Source: Rathayibacter agropyri (GTDB lineage: Bacteria > Actinomycetota > Actinomycetes > Actinomycetales > Microbacteriaceae). From it: a DNA stretch of 64,000 nt. The position numbers and the translations under genes are program-made. The stretch lies in NCBI RefSeq assembly GCF_013249015.1, contig NZ_JABRPL010000001.1:248001-312000 (forward strand), read 5' to 3'. How positions within the stretch are numbered: the first letter of the stretch is position 1; each line of letters begins with the position of its first letter. A model generated the notes under the pieces. That model was given only the letters and a program-made list of their open reading frames with translations. It did not search any database and had not been told where the DNA came from. Positions 40,393-49,177 of this stretch are shown here, one piece after another.

Positions 40393-41103
40393 ATGACCAC
40401 GCCGCGCACCGTCCTCGTCACCGGGGGCAACCGGGGGATTGGGTACTCCATTGCCCAGGAGTTCGTGGCCGCCGGTCACCGGGTCGCCGTCACGGCGCGC
40501 TCGGGCTCGGGTCCGGAGGGGTCGCTCACCGTGGTCGCCGACGTGACCGATGCCGCCTCCATCGACGCCGCTTTCACGCAGATCGAGGCCGAACTCGGTC
40601 CTGTCGAAATCCTGGTAGCCAACGCCGGCATCACCCGCGACACTCTGCTGCTGCGCATGACGGAGGAGGATTTCACCTCCGTCATCGACACGAACCTCAC
40701 CGGCGCCTTCCGCGTGGTCAAGCGCGCATCCAAGGGCATGCTCAAGCAGCGATTCGGCCGCGTCGTGCTTATCTCGAGTGTGGTCGGCCTGTACGGCTCG
40801 CCCGGTCAGATCAACTACTCGTCGTCGAAGGCCGCCCTGGTCGGCTTCGCTCGCTCGCTCACGCGGGAGTTGGGCGCCCGCAATATCACCGCCAACGTTG
40901 TCGCCCCGGGCTTCATCGAGACCGATATGACGGCCGCGCTCCCGGCCGAACAGCAGGCCGAGTACCGCAAGAGCATTCCTCTCGCGCGCTATGGCACGGC
41001 GGCAGAAGTCGCGAAGGTCACCCGCTGGCTCACCAGCGACGAGGCGGCCTACATCTCCGGCGCTGTGATCCCTGTCGACGGCGGCCTCGGGATGGGGCAC
41101 TGA
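40393..41103 (+). CDS. fabG: 3-oxoacyl-[acyl-carrier-protein] reductase family SDR
   Basis: NAD(P)-dependent short-chain dehydrogenase, 236 residues. Cofactor motif VTGGNRGIG at the N-terminus, NAGIT, catalytic Ser in VVLISSVVG and the YxxxK pair in INYSSSKAAL, then VAPGFIETDM and the C-terminal SGAVIPVDGGLGMGH. This is the FabG pattern of fatty acid synthesis; the isolated location leaves the precise substrate open. AGGAGGG precedes the ATG. Confidence 0.9.
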   Translation: MTTPRTVLVTGGNRGIGYSIAQEFVAAGHRVAVTARSGSGPEGSLTVVADVTDAASIDAAFTQIEAELGPVEILVANAGITRDTLLLRMTEEDFTSVIDTNLTGAFRVVKRASKGMLKQRFGRVVLISSVVGLYGSPGQINYSSSKAALVGFARSLTRELGARNITANVVAPGFIETDMTAALPAEQQAEYRKSIPLARYGTAAEVAKVTRWLTSDEAAYISGAVIPVDGGLGMGH

Positions 41104-41209
41104 TTCGATAACCCTCTTGGGCTGAGACAGACGAAGATAAGCTGCGCTCGTCAGCTGAGCGCTGGCCCTCGGCTTCCCGGGGCTGGTCGCGATCGCCGGC
41201 CGTGAGAGC

Positions 41210-41881
41210 TCAGCCGCGGAGGCCGAGGACCGGCAGGAGCTGCGCGAGGTCGAGGCCGCCGACGACGAGGTCGGCGCGCTCGCGCACGAGAGGCTTGGCG
41301 TTGAAGGCGACGGCCAGGGCAGCGACGGCCATCATCTGGAGATCGTTGGCCCCGTCGCCCACAGCGATCGTGCGCTGCGGAGGGACGCCGGTCTCGGTTG
41401 CCCACTCACGCAGTGCCTTCGCCTTCGCCGCCGCGTCGATGACCGGGCCGTCGACGGCTCCTGTCAGGAGGTCGTCAGAGCAGCAGAGCCGGTTTGCGCG
41501 GACGAAGTCGAGGCCGAGGGCATCGGCGACCGGGTCGAGGATCTCGTGGAAGCCCCCGGAGACGACTCCGACCCGACCGCCAGCGACATGAACCGCGGCG
41601 ACCAGTTCCGCCGCCCCGGGGGTAACTCGGACGCCTGCGCTCACCCCGGCGAAGACCGCCTGCGGGACACCCGCGAGTGTCGCGACCCGCTCGCGCAGGC
41701 TCTCGCCGAAGTCGAGCTCGCCGCGCATCGCCCGCTCGGTGATGGCGGCAACTCGCTCCTTGGAGCCAGCATGCACCGCGAGGAGTTCGATGACCTCGTC
41801 TTGCAGGAGGGTGGAGTCCGCGTCGAGGACGACGAGGAAGCGGGAAGGCGTCGCGGAACGCTCACTCAAGGGCCGGGCCAA
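41210..41881 (-). CDS. serB: Phosphoserine phosphatase SerB
   Basis: HAD-family phosphatase, last step of serine synthesis. 223 residues from the TTG at 41881; another TTG four codons later is equally possible since neither has a good ribosome-binding site. HAD motifs: DADSTLLQDEVIELLA (nucleophile Asp20), VVSGGFHEIL, and GDGANDLQMM with a preceding Lys. MRGELDFGESLRERV is typical of SerB. Downstream of glgC with a 39-base gap. Confidence 0.92.
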   Translation of the reverse strand: MARPLSERSATPSRFLVVLDADSTLLQDEVIELLAVHAGSKERVAAITERAMRGELDFGESLRERVATLAGVPQAVFAGVSAGVRVTPGAAELVAAVHVAGGRVGVVSGGFHEILDPVADALGLDFVRANRLCCSDDLLTGAVDGPVIDAAAKAKALREWATETGVPPQRTIAVGDGANDLQMMAVAALAVAFNAKPLVRERADLVVGGLDLAQLLPVLGLRG

Positions 41882-41920
41882 TCGGTTGGGTGGGCGTGCT
41901 GATGAGCACCCGCGGGGATG

Positions 41921-43180
41921 CTACGGGTGGACGACGACCCCCTTGCCGACAACGGTGATGCCCGACTCGGTGACGGTGAACCCGCGCTCGCGATCGTGAC
42001 CGTGGTCCACACCGACCCGAGCGCCGGGCTCGACGACGACGTCTTTGTCGAGGATAGCGCGCACGACGAGCGCGTCCGGGCCGATCCGTACCTTGTCGAA
42101 GACGACGGAGTCGGTGACCGTGGCGTTCGACTCGATGACAGTCCACGGGCCGACGACGCTGCGCTCGATGTGCGCACCCGAGATCACCGTGCCCAGCGAC
42201 ACCACCGAGTCGATCGTCGAGCCCATGTTGCCCTTACCGTCGCGCACGATCTTGGCGGGCGGCGAGTTGAGCTGTGAGGAGAAGATCGGCCACTGCTGGT
42301 TGTACAGGTTGAACACCGGCAGAGCCGAGATGAGGTCTTGGTGCGCCTCGAAGAACGAGTCGATGGTGCCCACGTCGCGCCAGTAGTAGCGGTCGCGATC
42401 GGTCGAGCCGGGGACCTCGTTGAGCTTGAGGTCGTAGACGCCGGCTTCTCCGCGGGCGACGAAGTCCGGAATGATGTCGCCGCCCATGTCGTGATCGGAG
42501 GTGGAGAGTTCGCCGTCGCGGATGACCGCGTCGATCAGCGCGTCGGCATCGAAGACGTAGTTGCCCATCGAGGCGAGGACCTCATGGGGTGCGTCAGCGA
42601 GCCCCACCGCGTCCTTCGGCTTCTCGAGGAACTCCGAGATCATCGTGGGGACGATTCCGTCGCCCGCCTCGTCGCCCGCGAGCTGGATCACGCCGAACTG
42701 GTCGGCGAGTTCGATCGGTTGGCGGATAGCCGCGACCGTGGCTTTGGCGCCCGACGCGACGTGCGCGTCGATCATCTGCGAGAAGTCCATCCGGTAGACG
42801 TGGTCGGCGCCGACCACGACGACGATGTCGGGCTTCTCGTCGCGGATCAGGTTGAGGCTCTGCAGGATGGCGTCGGCCGAGCCGCTGAACCAGCGCTTGC
42901 CGAGGCGTTGTTGCGCGGGCACCGAGGCGACGTAGGAATTGAGTAGTCCGGAGAGGCGCCAGGTCTGCGAGACGTGGCGGTCGAGCGAGTGCGACTTGTA
43001 CTGGGTCAGCACAACGATCTGGGTGAGACCGGAATTGATCAGGTTGGACAGCGCGAAGTCGATAAGCCGGTACTGGCCGCCGAACGGCACCGCGGGCTTC
43101 GCTCGGTCGGCCGTCAGGGGCATGAGTCGCTTTCCCTCGCCGCCGGCGAGGACGATGCCGAAAATCTTCTTTGACTGCAT
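41921..43180 (-). CDS. glgC: Glucose-1-phosphate adenylyltransferase
   Basis: Makes ADP-glucose, the committed step of bacterial glycogen synthesis. 419 residues; nucleotidyltransferase motif [26 protein letters not shown] at the N-terminus, [20 protein letters not shown] and the C-terminal left-handed beta-helix ([20 protein letters not shown]). ATG six bases after a minus-strand TACTGT box. Divergent from glgA with 76 bases between starts. Confidence 0.96.
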   Translation of the reverse strand: MQSKKIFGIVLAGGEGKRLMPLTADRAKPAVPFGGQYRLIDFALSNLINSGLTQIVVLTQYKSHSLDRHVSQTWRLSGLLNSYVASVPAQQRLGKRWFSGSADAILQSLNLIRDEKPDIVVVVGADHVYRMDFSQMIDAHVASGAKATVAAIRQPIELADQFGVIQLAGDEAGDGIVPTMISEFLEKPKDAVGLADAPHEVLASMGNYVFDADALIDAVIRDGELSTSDHDMGGDIIPDFVARGEAGVYDLKLNEVPGSTDRDRYYWRDVGTIDSFFEAHQDLISALPVFNLYNQQWPIFSSQLNSPPAKIVRDGKGNMGSTIDSVVSLGTVISGAHIERSVVGPWTVIESNATVTDSVVFDKVRIGPDALVVRAILDKDVVVEPGARVGVDHGHDRERGFTVTESGITVVGKGVVVHP

Positions 43181-43186
43181 GGCCTA

Positions 43187-43192
43187 ACAGTA
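43187..43192 (-). promoter_or_regulatory. -10 box of glgC, leaderless transcript predicted
   Basis: TACTGT on the minus strand, six bases before the glgC ATG with no ribosome-binding site between. Confidence 0.5.
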
Positions 43193-43244
43193 GGGGCTGG
43201 GGCTGGTGAGCGGACCCGTCTGTCGCCGGACCAGTGCGCTGTAC

Positions 43245-43250
43245 TACGGT
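43245..43250 (+). promoter_or_regulatory. -10 box of glgA, leaderless transcript predicted
   Basis: TACGGT six bases before the glgA GTG. The two divergent boxes are about 52 bases apart, so any regulator bound between them would affect both genes. Confidence 0.5.
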
Positions 43251-43256
43251 TCGGGG

Positions 43257-44438
43257 GTGCGAGTCGATTTGCTGACCAAGGAATATCCGCCCGAGGTGTA
43301 CGGGGGCGCCGGTGTGCACGTCGCCGAGCTGACGAAGGCGCTGCGCAGCGATCTGGAGGTCGTGGTGCGCTGCTTCGGGGCGCCACGGGAGGAGGAGGGG
43401 ACGTTCGCGTACCCCGTCCCCGCAGAGCTGGCGCAGGCGAACGGCGCGTTGCAGACGCTCGGGGTCGACCTGCAGATCGCGCAGGACGCGTCAGGAGCCG
43501 ATCTGGTTCACTCCCATACCTGGTACGCGAACGCGGCGGGACGCCTGGCTCAACTGCTGCACGGCATTCCGCATGTGGTCTCGGCGCACAGCCTCGAGCC
43601 GCTGCGGCCGTGGAAGGCCGAGCAACTCGGCGGCGGCTATCGCGTGTCGAGCTGGATCGAGCGCGAGGCGTACGAGAACGCCGACGCCGTGATCGCGGTG
43701 TCCGGCGGCATGCGCACGGACATCCTCCGTTCCTACCCGGCGCTGGACCCGGCGAAGGTGCACGTCGTCTACAACGGCATCGACCTCGATGCATGGCACC
43801 CGATCGAGGACGAGGCCGTCCTGGCGGAACTCGGCATCGACCCGTCGCGGCCGTCCGTGGTTTTCGTCGGTCGCATCACCCGGCAGAAGGGCCTGCCCTA
43901 CCTCCTGCGCGCCGCGGCGACCCTGCCGCCCGACGTGCAGCTTGTGCTCTGTGCAGGTGCGCCTGACACTCCCGAGATCATGGCCGAGGTGACGGCGCTT
44001 GTTCGCGGTCTCCAGGAGGAGCGCACCGGCGTCGTCTGGATCGACCGGCATCTGCCGCGACACCAGCTCTCCGCCGTGCTGACCGCCGCGACCACGTTCG
44101 TCTGCCCGTCGATCTATGAGCCGCTCGGAATTGTCAACCTCGAGGCGATGGCCTGCGGTGCGGCCGTGGTCGGCACGGCGACCGGCGGCATCCCTGAGGT
44201 CGTGGTCGATGGGGTGACGGGTCGGCTCGTGCCGATCGAGCAGGTGACCGACGGAACCGGCACTCCCGTGGATCCCGAACGCTATGTCGCGGATCTGGCC
44301 GCGGCACTCGCTGAGGTCGTCGCCGATCCCGAGGCGGCGAAGCGGATGGGCAGGGCCGGCCGCGAGCGCGCGCAGAGCCACTTCAGCTGGACCCAGATCG
44401 CACGGGATACCCGAGCCATCTACGAGTCGCTCGTCTGA
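43257..44438 (+). CDS. glgA: Glycogen synthase / ADP-glucose glucosyltransferase (GT4, actinobacterial type)
   Basis: Transfers glucose from ADP-glucose. 393 residues, the short actinobacterial GlgA. N-terminal LLTKEYPPEVYGGAGVHVAELTKAL, VSAHSLEPLRPWK, VFVGRITRQKGLPYLL and the E-x7-E motif YEPLGIVNLEAMACG. Mycobacterial relatives (also called GlgM) make maltose-1-phosphate rather than elongating glycogen, and the sequence alone does not distinguish. GTG chosen because it follows a TACGGT box by six bases and opens the conserved block. Confidence 0.94.
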   Translation: MRVDLLTKEYPPEVYGGAGVHVAELTKALRSDLEVVVRCFGAPREEEGTFAYPVPAELAQANGALQTLGVDLQIAQDASGADLVHSHTWYANAAGRLAQLLHGIPHVVSAHSLEPLRPWKAEQLGGGYRVSSWIEREAYENADAVIAVSGGMRTDILRSYPALDPAKVHVVYNGIDLDAWHPIEDEAVLAELGIDPSRPSVVFVGRITRQKGLPYLLRAAATLPPDVQLVLCAGAPDTPEIMAEVTALVRGLQEERTGVVWIDRHLPRHQLSAVLTAATTFVCPSIYEPLGIVNLEAMACGAAVVGTATGGIPEVVVDGVTGRLVPIEQVTDGTGTPVDPERYVADLAAALAEVVADPEAAKRMGRAGRERAQSHFSWTQIARDTRAIYESLV

Positions 44439-44458
44439 GCTGCTCAACTCCCTCCCTT

Positions 44459-44464
44459 TAGAAT
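44459..44464 (+). promoter_or_regulatory. -10 box of the ABC ATPase gene, leaderless transcript predicted
   Basis: TAGAAT seven bases before the ATG at 44472. It overlaps an earlier in-frame ATG at 44463, which argues against that start. Confidence 0.5.
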
Positions 44465-44471
44465 GGCTGCC

Positions 44472-45257
44472 ATGCCCAGCGTTATCTCGTTCGTTGATGT
44501 CTCCTTTATCCGGAATGGCAAGCGGATCCTCGATCACGTGTCCTGGGACGTGGCCGAGGACGAGCGCTGGGTGATCCTCGGTCCCAATGGCGCCGGTAAG
44601 ACGTCGATCTTGCAGATCGCCGCCGCGCAGAACTACCCCTCGACCGGGGCCGCGCACCTGCTCGAGGAGACCCTCGGCCGAGTCGACGTGTTCGAGCTGC
44701 GGCCGCGCATCGGCTACGCGTCTACCGCGATGGCCCGTCGTCTACCGGCCGGCGAGACGGTGCTCGATGTTGTCATGACAGCGGCGTATGCCGTGACCGG
44801 GCGCTGGAACGAGGGCTACGACGCGATCGATGAGCGCCGTGCCCGCCGTGTCCTGGCCGAGTGGAGGCTCGAGCACCTCGCTGAGCGCACCTTCGGCACC
44901 CTCTCGGACGGCGAGCAGAAGCGCGTCCAAATTGCCCGCGCGATCATGACCGACCCTGAGCTGCTCCTGCTCGACGAGCCGGCGGCCAGCCTCGACCTCG
45001 GTGCCCGCGAGGAACTCGTGCGACTGCTGGGCGGCTTCGCGAAAGACCCAGCCTCGCCCGCGATCATCATGGTCACGCACCACGTCGAGGAGATTCCCGA
45101 CGGATTCACGCACGCGCTGCTCCTGCGCGAGGGCGCGGTCGTGGCGGCTGGCCCGCTCGAGGAGTCGCTGACCGAGGCGACCCTGGGCGAGACCTTTGGG
45201 CTCGACATCGCACTCGCGCGCGAGAACGGGCGCTTCTCGGCCCGCGGTCGCGGCTGA
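44472..45257 (+). CDS. ABC transporter ATP-binding protein
   Basis: Single ABC ATPase, 261 residues: Walker A LGPNGAGKTSIL near residue 38, Q-loop region IGYASTAMARRLP, signature LSDGEQKRVQIARAIM (D replaces the second G), Walker B LLLLDEPAASLDL and VTHHVEEIPDGFTHALLL. No permease or binding protein is adjacent. It resembles the YlmA/ModF-like solitary ATPases; a role outside transport is possible. The start at 44472 is chosen from the TAGAAT box position. Confidence 0.88.
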   Translation: MPSVISFVDVSFIRNGKRILDHVSWDVAEDERWVILGPNGAGKTSILQIAAAQNYPSTGAAHLLEETLGRVDVFELRPRIGYASTAMARRLPAGETVLDVVMTAAYAVTGRWNEGYDAIDERRARRVLAEWRLEHLAERTFGTLSDGEQKRVQIARAIMTDPELLLLDEPAASLDLGAREELVRLLGGFAKDPASPAIIMVTHHVEEIPDGFTHALLLREGAVVAAGPLEESLTEATLGETFGLDIALARENGRFSARGRG

Positions 45258-45305
45258 GGATTCATGACGCGCGCGGTGCGCCTTCTCCGTCCGTTCCCCG
45301 TCTGG

Positions 45306-45311
45306 TATTCT
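45306..45311 (+). promoter_or_regulatory. Candidate -10 box for rpmE2
   Basis: TATTCT 91 bases before the L31 ATG; no good -35. The leader of about 85 bases is long for this window and could hold ribosomal-protein control. Confidence 0.35.
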
Positions 45312-45402
45312 CGATAGCTGGTTCGGGCCCGTGCCCACCTCCTTCCACCCGTTCCCGTCAACGACAGGTGCGGTTCAGGACTATCGACGACAGGACACGA
45401 CC

Positions 45403-45651
45403 ATGAAGACCGACATTCACCCCGAGTACTCCGCGATCGTCTTTCGCGACCTCGCGTCCGGTGAGACCTTCCTCACCCGTTCGACCGCGAAGAGCAGCAA
45501 GACGATTGAGCTCGACGGCGTGACCTACCCCGTCATCGACGTCGAGATCTCCTCCGCCTCGCACCCGTTCTACACGGGCAAGCAGCGCATCATGGACTCG
45601 GCCGGCCGCGTCGAGAAGTTCAACCTGCGCTTCAAGAATTTCGGCAAGTAG
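45403..45651 (+). CDS. rpmE2: 50S ribosomal protein L31 type B (zinc-independent)
   Basis: 82 residues. It lacks the CxxC zinc knuckle of the type-A protein and has the type-B features [27 protein letters not shown] and the C-terminal [28 protein letters not shown]. In many actinobacteria the type-B paralogue is under zinc control (Zur); no Zur-like palindrome was found here, and a type-A copy is not in the window. Followed by a strong terminator. Confidence 0.95.
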   Translation: MKTDIHPEYSAIVFRDLASGETFLTRSTAKSSKTIELDGVTYPVIDVEISSASHPFYTGKQRIMDSAGRVEKFNLRFKNFGK

Positions 45652-45660
45652 CACGTCCTC

Positions 45661-45694
45661 GAAGGGCCCTCGACCTCGCGGTCGGGGGCCCTTC
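45661..45694 (+). terminator. Terminator after rpmE2
   Basis: 15-pair stem (45661-45675 with 45680-45694, one G-T pair) and tetraloop TCGC, nine bases after the stop. Confidence 0.75.
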
Positions 45695-45865
45695 GTCGTT
45701 CTCGGGGCTGGTTCTGTCAGCAGCGGCTTCGAGTCGACGGATGCGCACGTCGGTCGGTGCAGCACGACGTAGCCGCCAGCGGCGGTGGTCGGGGCTGGAG
45801 ACTCGCGGGGACTCGGGAGGAGCGGTACTTCGGGTATCCCTAGCGCGATGGGGGAGCGGACGCGG

Positions 45866-45871
45866 TAGCGT
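45866..45871 (+). promoter_or_regulatory. -10 box of the YdeI-family gene, leaderless transcript predicted
   Basis: TAGCGT six bases before the ATG at 45878. Confidence 0.45.
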
Positions 45872-45877
45872 CCCGGC

Positions 45878-46450
45878 ATGGTGTCTTTCGCGGACAAGCC
45901 GATCTTGCCGTTTAGCACAGCCGACGAGTGGGACGAGTACCTGCGCGGGGAGCCCGACCGGGGAGGTGTCCGGCTCAAGCTGCGAAAGAAGGCGGCCACG
46001 GATCCGGGAATTACCTATGCCGACGCGCTGGACGTCGCGCTCTGCCACGGCTGGATCGATGGGCAAGCGGGTGCCTTCGATGAGCAGTTCAAGCTCCAGG
46101 CGTTCACTCCAAGGCGTCGGGCGAGCCCGTGGTCGAAGGTCAACCGTGACCATGTGGCTCGGCTGCTTGTGGAGGGGCGAATGCTGCCCGCGGGGCTCGC
46201 GGAGGTCGAGCGGGCCCGGGCAGACGGGCGCTGGGACGCGGCGTACCGCCAGCGCGACGCAGAGGTGCCGGCCGACTTCCAGGCGGCGCTCGACGGCGAT
46301 CCGGTGGCGCAGACTTTTTTCGCGACGGTGGGCGGGCAGAAGCGGTTCGCGTTCCTGTTCCGGCTCTCGCAGCTCAAGCGGCCTGAGACGCGAGAGCGGC
46401 GGATCGCGGAGTACGTGGCGTTGCTGCGGGAGGGGCGCACCCTCACCTAG
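45878..46450 (+). CDS. YdeI/OmpD-associated family protein
   Basis: 190-residue soluble protein. Family features: DEWDEYLRG, VRLKLRKKAATDPGITYADALDVALCHGWIDGQ, FTPRRRASPWSKVNRDHVARL, and C-terminal LSQLKRPETRERRIAEYVALLREG. The family is labelled bacteriocin-protection or OmpD-associated in databases, but the biochemical role is unknown, and a Gram-positive has no OmpD. Convergent with the downstream exonuclease gene. Confidence 0.9.
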   Translation: MVSFADKPILPFSTADEWDEYLRGEPDRGGVRLKLRKKAATDPGITYADALDVALCHGWIDGQAGAFDEQFKLQAFTPRRRASPWSKVNRDHVARLLVEGRMLPAGLAEVERARADGRWDAAYRQRDAEVPADFQAALDGDPVAQTFFATVGGQKRFAFLFRLSQLKRPETRERRIAEYVALLREGRTLT

Positions 46451-46456
46451 GGAGCG

Positions 46457-47245
46457 TCAGTGGCGGACGGGCCAGGTGCCATCAGCGACGAACGAACCGT
46501 CGCGCGCTCGGCGCATGTACTCCTGGAACGACTCGGCCTGGGTGCGGCACCAGTCGATTTGCAGGTTATGCAGGGCCTCGGCGTCGACGCCGAGTTCGTC
46601 GGTATAGGCGCGGCCGAGGGCTTGGGCGACGCGGCCAGCGGCGATCGCATCGGACCCGGCGTCGTGGGCGTCGGTGAGCGCGACTCCATAGTGCTCGGCA
46701 GCGACGGTCAGAGTCCGTTTGCCCTTGCGGAAGCGGTCGACCGCCTTGTCGATGACGAGCGGATCGATCACCGGGCTCGGATCGAGTAGCACGGGCACGC
46801 CCCAGCGGCGCGCTTCATGTGCCAGGAGCGAGAGATCGTAGGGAGCGTTGTAGACGACGACCGGGATGCCGCGGGCGAGAAGTGAGCGCAGCGACTCCGA
46901 AATCTCGGCGACGACCTCGCCGGGAGGGCGACCGTGCTCGCGGGCGTGGTCGGTGGTGATGCCATGCACGGCACTCGCACCAGGCGGAATCTCGACCCCG
47001 GGATTGGCCAGCCAGGTCGTCCCCTCGAGGGGCTCGCCCGCAGCGTCGAGCACGCCGACGTACGCAGTGACAATGCGGCTCGTGCGGACGTCGATGCCGG
47101 TTGTCTCGAGATCGAACACGGCGAGGAGATCGAACCAGCACGCCCCCGCGGCCGGGGCGATTTCGCCCGGCCTGTCAAGCTCGGGATCACTCTCGAACTC
47201 GGCATCGTCGAACAGGGTGGGCTCGGTCTGCGCGGTGGTGCTCAC
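46457..47245 (-). CDS. DEDD 3'-5' exonuclease (DNA polymerase III epsilon-like)
   Basis: 262 residues. DnaQ-type motifs: ExoI FDLETTGID near residue 44 (Asp and Glu ligands), ExoII VVVYNAPYDLSLL, and ExoIII with His/Asp in LTDAHDAGSDAIAAGRV. As a stand-alone exonuclease it may take part in proofreading, repair or RNA processing. The GTG start at 47245 is chosen because a minus-strand TATGCT box ends six bases upstream; no ribosome-binding site is present. Confidence 0.9.
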   Translation of the reverse strand: MSTTAQTEPTLFDDAEFESDPELDRPGEIAPAAGACWFDLLAVFDLETTGIDVRTSRIVTAYVGVLDAAGEPLEGTTWLANPGVEIPPGASAVHGITTDHAREHGRPPGEVVAEISESLRSLLARGIPVVVYNAPYDLSLLAHEARRWGVPVLLDPSPVIDPLVIDKAVDRFRKGKRTLTVAAEHYGVALTDAHDAGSDAIAAGRVAQALGRAYTDELGVDAEALHNLQIDWCRTQAESFQEYMRRARDGSFVADGTWPVRH

Positions 47246-47251
47246 GCGGAC

Positions 47252-47257
47252 AGCATA
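47252..47257 (-). promoter_or_regulatory. -10 box of the exonuclease gene, leaderless transcript predicted
   Basis: TATGCT on the minus strand, six bases before the GTG start. Confidence 0.45.
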
Positions 47258-47261
47258 AACG

Positions 47262-47287
47262 GGGCCTCTGACATCGGCCCGAGGCCC
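47262..47287 (-). terminator. Possible terminator after treS
   Basis: Seven-pair GC-rich stem (47262-47268 with 47281-47287) and 12-base loop, 17 bases beyond the treS stop on the minus strand and just before the exonuclease promoter. Confidence 0.4.
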
Positions 47288-47303
47288 GTTCCGTGCTGCC
47301 GGC

Positions 47304-49019
47304 TCAGCGCGCCACGGGCGCCTTCGCAACGTGCAGCCAGAAAAAGCCCTGAGTGCCGAGGGTCATCGTGAGCGTGCCGTCCTCGGAGAAGCCGGGGAAG
47401 CGTCCACCGCCGAAGAGGTCGTTCAGAGTCGATCCGGGGTTCTCGGGGTCGGTGATCGTCACCGAGACCGGGTTGTGGTTGAAGCTGAAGACGCAGAGCA
47501 CCTCCTCGGGCTGGTCGCCCATCTCGCTGCCCGAACCGGCGTAGTCGCGCACGAAGGCGAGCACCGACTCGTGGTCGGTCTCGAGCACACGCATCGAGCC
47601 GAGGCCGAACGCCGGGTGTCCGCGACGCACGTGCAAGACGTTTCGCATCCAGTGCAGGAGCGAGCGGGACTGCGCGAGCTGCGCCTCCACGTTGACCTGG
47701 TTGTAGTGGTAGACGAGTGACTGCACGATCGGCTGCACGAGCTTGCCCGGATCGGCGGCGGAGAAGCCGGCGTTCCGGTCGGGCGTCCACTGCATGGGCG
47801 TGCGTGAGGCATCGCGGTCGTTGAGCCAGATGTTGTCGCCCATCCCGATCTCGTCGCCGTAGTAGAGGAAGGGGCTGCCGGCGAGGGAGAAGAGGAGCGC
47901 GTTGATGAGCTCGAGCTCCGCGCGCGAATTATCGAGCAGTGGCGCAAGGCGGCGCCGGATGCCGATGTTGGAGCGCATCCGCGGGTCGTAGGCGTACCAG
48001 CCGTACATCGCCTGGCGGTACTCCTCCGACACCATCTCGAGAGTCAACTCGTCGTGATTGCGAAGGAACACGCCCCAGGCGGCTCCGCTGGGGATATCGA
48101 AGGTCTCGGAGAGCACTTTCTTTAGCTCATTCGCTGTCTGCGCGCGGAGGGAGTAGAAGACGCGCGGCATCACCGGGAAATCGAACGCCATGTGGCATTC
48201 GGGCTCCTCCTCGGTGCCAAAGAACGCGGCGACCTCGCGCGGCCACTGGTTCGCCTCCGCGATCAGAATGCGGCCCGGGTAATCGCGGTCGACCATTGTG
48301 CGCAGGTTCTTGATGAAGTCGTGCGTCGGAGGCTCGCCCTCACCGTTGCCCTCGTCGGATTCGTAGAGGTAGGGGATTGCATCGAGGCGGATGCCGTCGA
48401 CGCCGAGGTCGAGCCAGAACTTAACCACGTCGTGGATCGCCTCGTGCACCGCCGGGTTCTCGAAGTTGAGGTCGGGCTGGTGCGAGAAGAAGCGGTGGAA
48501 GTAAAACTGGCGGCGTTCAGCGTCGAATGCCCAGTTCGAATCCTCGGTGTCGACGAAGATGATGCGGATATCGGGCCACTTGTCGTCCGTGTCGTTCCAG
48601 ACGTAGAAGTCGCCGTACGGGCCCTCCGGGTCCGAGCGCGACTGCTGGAACCACTCATGCTGGTCGCTGGTGTGATTGAGCGGGAAGTCCATCACAATGC
48701 GCATATTGCGCTCGTGGGCCTTCCGCACCAGGTCGCGGAAGTCCTCCATCGTGCCGAACTCGGGGAGGATCGCAGTGAAGTCGGAGACGTCGTAGCCGCC
48801 GTCGCGCAAAGGAGACATGTAGAAGGGCGGGAGCCACAGGGCGTCGATTCCGAGCCACTGCAGATAGTCGAGCTTGGACGCGAGTCCGTTGATGTCGCCG
48901 GCGCCGTCCCCGTTGGAGTCGTAGTACGACCGGATCATCACCTCGTAGAACACCGCCCGGCGGTACCACTGGGGGTCGAGGGCGAGTCCGGGGAGTTGGA
49001 TCGGCGACGTGAAGCTCAC
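47304..49019 (-). CDS. treS: Trehalose synthase (maltose alpha-D-glucosyltransferase)
   Basis: GH13 enzyme interconverting maltose and trehalose. 571 residues; catalytic nucleophile Asp in GVDGIRLDAIPYL, acid/base Glu in ILIAEANQWP, and Asp in FLRNHDELTLE; the TreS-type YEVMIRSYYDSNGDGAGD follows the N-terminus. GTG start at 49019 with AGAAGGAG five bases upstream; the frame upstream is unrelated. No fused or adjacent maltokinase (pep2) is seen. Not linked to treXYZ but only 10 kb away. Confidence 0.95.
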   Translation of the reverse strand: MSFTSPIQLPGLALDPQWYRRAVFYEVMIRSYYDSNGDGAGDINGLASKLDYLQWLGIDALWLPPFYMSPLRDGGYDVSDFTAILPEFGTMEDFRDLVRKAHERNMRIVMDFPLNHTSDQHEWFQQSRSDPEGPYGDFYVWNDTDDKWPDIRIIFVDTEDSNWAFDAERRQFYFHRFFSHQPDLNFENPAVHEAIHDVVKFWLDLGVDGIRLDAIPYLYESDEGNGEGEPPTHDFIKNLRTMVDRDYPGRILIAEANQWPREVAAFFGTEEEPECHMAFDFPVMPRVFYSLRAQTANELKKVLSETFDIPSGAAWGVFLRNHDELTLEMVSEEYRQAMYGWYAYDPRMRSNIGIRRRLAPLLDNSRAELELINALLFSLAGSPFLYYGDEIGMGDNIWLNDRDASRTPMQWTPDRNAGFSAADPGKLVQPIVQSLVYHYNQVNVEAQLAQSRSLLHWMRNVLHVRRGHPAFGLGSMRVLETDHESVLAFVRDYAGSGSEMGDQPEEVLCVFSFNHNPVSVTITDPENPGSTLNDLFGGGRFPGFSEDGTLTMTLGTQGFFWLHVAKAPVAR

Positions 49020-49177
49020 GGTGCTCCTTCTGCTGCTGCCTGAGCGGATGACCGTCTCGCGAGACGGGGGCGGTACGCCGCGATGCGAGCGCGTGCTCAT
49101 GGTTGCGGCTTGGATCAGGGCCACGCAAGGCGTTGCGGCGAGAAGTTCCACGGGCTTTCCCTACGATGGGGAGCGTC

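Noticed and set aside
44463-44471. ATG at 44463 as start of the ABC ATPase
   Set aside because: It overlaps the TAGAAT -10 box; the ATG at 44472 is placed correctly for a leaderless message.
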